This document shows, piece after piece, positions 42,801-43,496 of a stretch of DNA of 43,496 nt. Both the position numbers and the translations under genes were made by a program. This DNA comes from RGIG4097 sp964550635 (GTDB taxonomy: Bacteria; Bacillota; Clostridia; Christensenellales; CAG-917). Below the pieces are notes generated by a model. That model had not been told where the DNA came from, searched no databases, and worked only from the letters and a program-made list of their open reading frames with translations. Location: positions 1 through 43,496 of the forward strand of contig CAZJZV010000013.1 in assembly GCA_964550635.1 (NCBI GenBank). The letters run 5' to 3'. Positions within the stretch are counted from its first letter, which is position 1; every line of letters starts with the position of its first letter.

Positions 42801-43115
42801 CCCGCGCTCGGACATAGCTACGGCGAATGGGTTGACGAAGTGGGCGCAACCACAACAGGAAACGGTTTGAAAGGTCACAAGGACTGCGACACTTGTCATA
42901 AACACTTCGACGATAACAACGCGGAAATTTCCGACGTCGATCTCGTCATTGAACAACTTCCCGCACCTCCCGCAGAAGAAGGACTTTCGGGCGGCGCAAT
43001 CGCAGGTATCGTCATTGCTTGCGTAGTGTTTGCAGGCATCGTAGCATTCGCGATCGTCTGGTTTGTCGTCAAGAAGAAAACCTTTGCAGACATAGCATCC
43101 ATCTTCAGAAAGTAA
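39819..43115 (+). CDS. Large modular cell-surface protein with C-terminal membrane anchor
   Basis: A 1098-residue exported protein of unknown function. ATG 39819 has AAGGAG upstream. Residues 1-36 are a signal peptide ending near AYAA. About 55-205 resembles a discoidin/F5-8C (CBM32-like) domain (GNFESKLC, SWKLQGSNDNSNWTDI, YWYYKITI). Two tandem units follow (about 208-450 and 451-672), each a beta-rich segment containing DLNGxVIS and a closing InlB B-type repeat (FVDWYSG / FVGWYNG, then W). An Ig-like domain (about 673-745) precedes five Cys-containing modules to about 1046. The C terminus has a Pro/Glu stalk, Gly-rich GLSGGAIAG, one membrane helix and a KKK tail. No LPXTG sorting signal is seen. 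Codon use in the middle (40450-41800) is AT-richer than in the rest. A role in adhesion or glycan contact is inferred only. Confidence 0.85.
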   Translation: MTKSATKMLSITLCLLLVLLAGAVVVLGLNGTPAYAAGTTAEGGDPSAEGGISAPATAPTFTAIAGTSGYANLYDGNFESKLCVDITTNPNITFQASDIGTIVTAYKIYTGNDTQPDHTGRNPKSWKLQGSNDNSNWTDIHVVTNDDKLLTVENLKGYNYTFENTTPYWYYKITITERQGANGTSGTAENDYNLMQISEIEFTATTNVAEIDTEEELVAAFTNGGSYKLVGDIALTADLAIGNKFVSLDLNGYVISGNKKITIYAKAPDVCSTFILNDSRPTVMHTNNTLPAGGVIDCTIVMDCRSDYNTETNNAYLYANGGTVTKPLTIHTGYSCVDYMGGNATTFAAGMTTSTNPHINGGFYYGEVTSTKADISVRIKNKKVLYKNGDTVYATQIVKSGDKAMIPTKSATAPETGLTFVDWYSGTQKYNFSSTVTADTTVYAMWLKEAATANDFKSAINSNYSVKLTADIVLDATFVINNGKASTIDLNGHVISFTNNNYEILIKTLGYSRITLIDSNPTATHENTSYPVGGYITKLSMNKDTGDQYSHAYLYANGGTIGTLGSNTSYTELHSSSPTPTVIKNMTSNNIVLKAGTYYYNESKLGSPSIIFMNGDNFYAKVATSSKIVAAPAIEPTKEGYTFVGWYNGNTAHDFTKELISSVTLTAKWVDSAAPVITGVDADSVYCTTQEVTVTDDSSVTVTVDGTEVTLTSGKFNLDMSSGTDKTIVATDAANNATTLVVTYGHHFGDWIEKIDEDCSNDGTLGHKICADCHDNFDTNGVKLESLVIPACHVYGAVGYTWADDNSTCTATRVCSRDSSHVETETATASSSVTQQQSCMNDELTTYVATFTNTVFVQQTKADVVTNAKHGHNYGAVRYSWTSDNLKCTATRVCSHDDSHVETETVNSTPSVTQAQSCTNAELTSYVATFTNSVFAQQTKADVQTKSAAGHNLGALANEVVATCTENGVKAHADCSVCNKHFDATGNEITDLVIPALGHSYGEWVDEVGATTTGNGLKGHKDCDTCHKHFDDNNAEISDVDLVIEQLPAPPAEEGLSGGAIAGIVIACVVFAGIVAFAIVWFVVKKKTFADIASIFRK
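42198..42434 (+). repeat. Cys module B, copy 1 (79 codons)
   Basis: Codes for a 79-residue unit starting VYGAVGYTW and ending HGH, with the core CTATRVCSRDSSHVETE. By my count, 54 of 79 residues equal those of the next unit. It lies inside the surface-protein gene. Confidence 0.85.
42435..42671 (+). repeat. Cys module B, copy 2 (79 codons)
   Basis: Direct tandem neighbour of copy 1 with identical length. It starts NYGAVRYSW, has the core CTATRVCSHDDSHVETE and ends AGH. The equal length without indels points to a duplication of a whole module. Confidence 0.85.
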
Positions 43116-43136
43116 CAAAGTCAAATCATCTCCCCA

Positions 43137-43165
43137 AAAGCCCTGACAACCGTCAGGGCTTTTTC
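43137..43165 (+). terminator. Intrinsic terminator after the surface-protein gene
   Basis: A nine-pair stem (43139-43147 with 43152-43160), extended by A-T pairs, has an AACC loop and a T-tract. Confidence 0.9.
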
Positions 43166-43229
43166 ATAGGGCAGTGGTGCGACTCAATATACAATCCAAA
43201 CGGAATTTTCAAGAAAATTTCAAAAACAC

Positions 43230-43258
43230 TTGTCAAAACCGCTATAATCATATATAAT
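43230..43258 (+). promoter_or_regulatory. Strong promoter with no gene behind it
   Basis: TTGTCA (43230-43235) and a perfect TATAAT (43253-43258) have a 17-bp spacer; transcription should start near 43265. No open frame with a ribosome site follows within the window. Confidence 0.75.
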
Positions 43259-43264
43259 TGCTTG

Positions 43265-43370
43265 CGTTGGGTTCGAGAGAAATCTCAATCGACGGTTGGC
43301 TGAATTAGTTTTGTTTTCTATATCTACCAACCGCCACCCATTATAACTGAATAAGTCAGTTATCTTGCCT
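43265..43370 (+). ncRNA. Candidate structured RNA
   Basis: Behind the promoter at 43230-43258 come three successive stem-loops: 43275-43278 with 43283-43286 around a GAAA tetraloop, 43293-43299 with 43327-43333, and 43343-43350 with 43356-43363. I see no match to tmRNA, SRP RNA or RNase P RNA signatures. The end is arbitrary because the structure runs into the hairpin tract to the right. Confidence 0.35.
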
Positions 43371-43383
43371 AGTTTGGTACTTC

Positions 43384-43492
43384 GCGTTTCACGCTCGTTC
43401 CAAAAGGCGACTGCACTCTGCGAGTGCGCAACTTCGTTGCCTCTCCATATACGCAGTCACTAGTGCAAGCATGTAACTGCGTAATATGGAGA
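43384..43492. repeat. Tract of short hairpins ending in a longer inverted repeat
   Basis: Three compact hairpins with three-base loops occur in a row: 43384-43394, 43413-43427 and 43428-43440. They are followed by a longer inverted repeat (43442-43457 with 43476-43492, one bulged base). No gene is present. The style resembles the hairpin-rich repeat at the left end of the window. Confidence 0.6.
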
Positions 43493-43496
43493 AGTC

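Noticed and set aside
41799..43124. A 441-codon open frame antisense to the surface-protein gene, and similar long antisense frames opposite smc (16638-18140), ackA (11691-12830) and ileS (1365-2144)
   Set aside because: They mirror the strongly biased codon use of the real genes, which avoids stops on the opposite strand. They lack ribosome sites, and their translations are low-complexity and match no family.
43265..43496. tmRNA, SRP RNA or RNase P RNA at the right end
   Set aside because: None of the conserved core sequences of these RNAs is visible, so only an unnamed candidate RNA is reported.
1..43496. CRISPR array, prophage, insertion sequence or toxin-antitoxin module
   Set aside because: No regularly spaced short repeats, transposase or integrase motifs, phage structural genes or paired small toxin/antitoxin frames were found on either strand.

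Overview
The window looks like a chromosomal segment of an uncultured member of the Bacillota, most likely class Clostridia. The evidence is gene order. ylbM(tmcAL)-ylbJ lies beside pta-ackA, and the long run rpmF-plsX-rnc-smc-ftsY / ylxM-ffh-rpsP-khpA-rimM-trmD / rbgA-rnhB-yraN / rplS is the Gram-positive translation, secretion and chromosome-segregation block. Strong TTGACA/TATAAT promoters with 17-bp spacers, AGGAGG-like ribosome sites and TTG/GTG starts agree. No phage, transposase, CRISPR or resistance cassette is visible. The species cannot be named from the sequence.

Layout. 1-414 is gene-free and hairpin-rich, with a 74-bp direct repeat. tRNA-Gly(CCC) reads leftward at 415-488. An ileS operon (672-7835) joins an IleRS of the eukaryote-like type, an rRNA-type methyltransferase, a RluA pseudouridine synthase, an acyl-CoA synthetase and a TIM-barrel isomerase. 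A leftward group follows (tmcAL, ylbJ, a small sigma-region-4-like protein). From 10687 nearly everything reads rightward: pta-ackA, rpmF-plsX-rnc, smc-ftsY, the ylxM-to-trmD run with rbgA-rnhB-yraN, and rplS with a 728-residue lipoprotein/membrane-transferase-like fusion. A leftward glycerophosphodiesterase faces lepA-hemW across overlapping divergent promoters. Then come prs with a metallo-beta-lactamase-fold hydrolase, rho with a HAD phosphatase, a DUF2804 gene, a leftward CorC/HlyC-type membrane protein, a TetR regulator and a 1098-residue modular surface protein. From 43116 to the end there is no gene, but there is a strong promoter followed by stem-loops.

How the genes work together. 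Most products serve translation and its quality control (IleRS, RNA modification enzymes, L32, S16, L19, RimM, TrmD, RbgA, LepA, RNase III), co-translational targeting (FtsY, Ffh, YlxM), chromosome compaction (SMC), lipid precursor supply (PlsX) and acetate fermentation (Pta, AckA). This is ordinary core-genome content.

The less ordinary material is the structured repeat DNA at both ends, the lipoprotein/GT-C-like fusion behind rplS, the large cell-surface protein behind a TetR gene, an Asn-rich linker in Rho, two genes (plsX, ylbJ) whose start codons sit directly behind an intrinsic terminator without a Shine-Dalgarno site, and two pairs of physically overlapping divergent promoters. I did not find a convincing new multi-gene system. 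The best candidates for something undescribed are the structured repeat at 1-336 and the promoter-led stem-loop region at 43230-43492.
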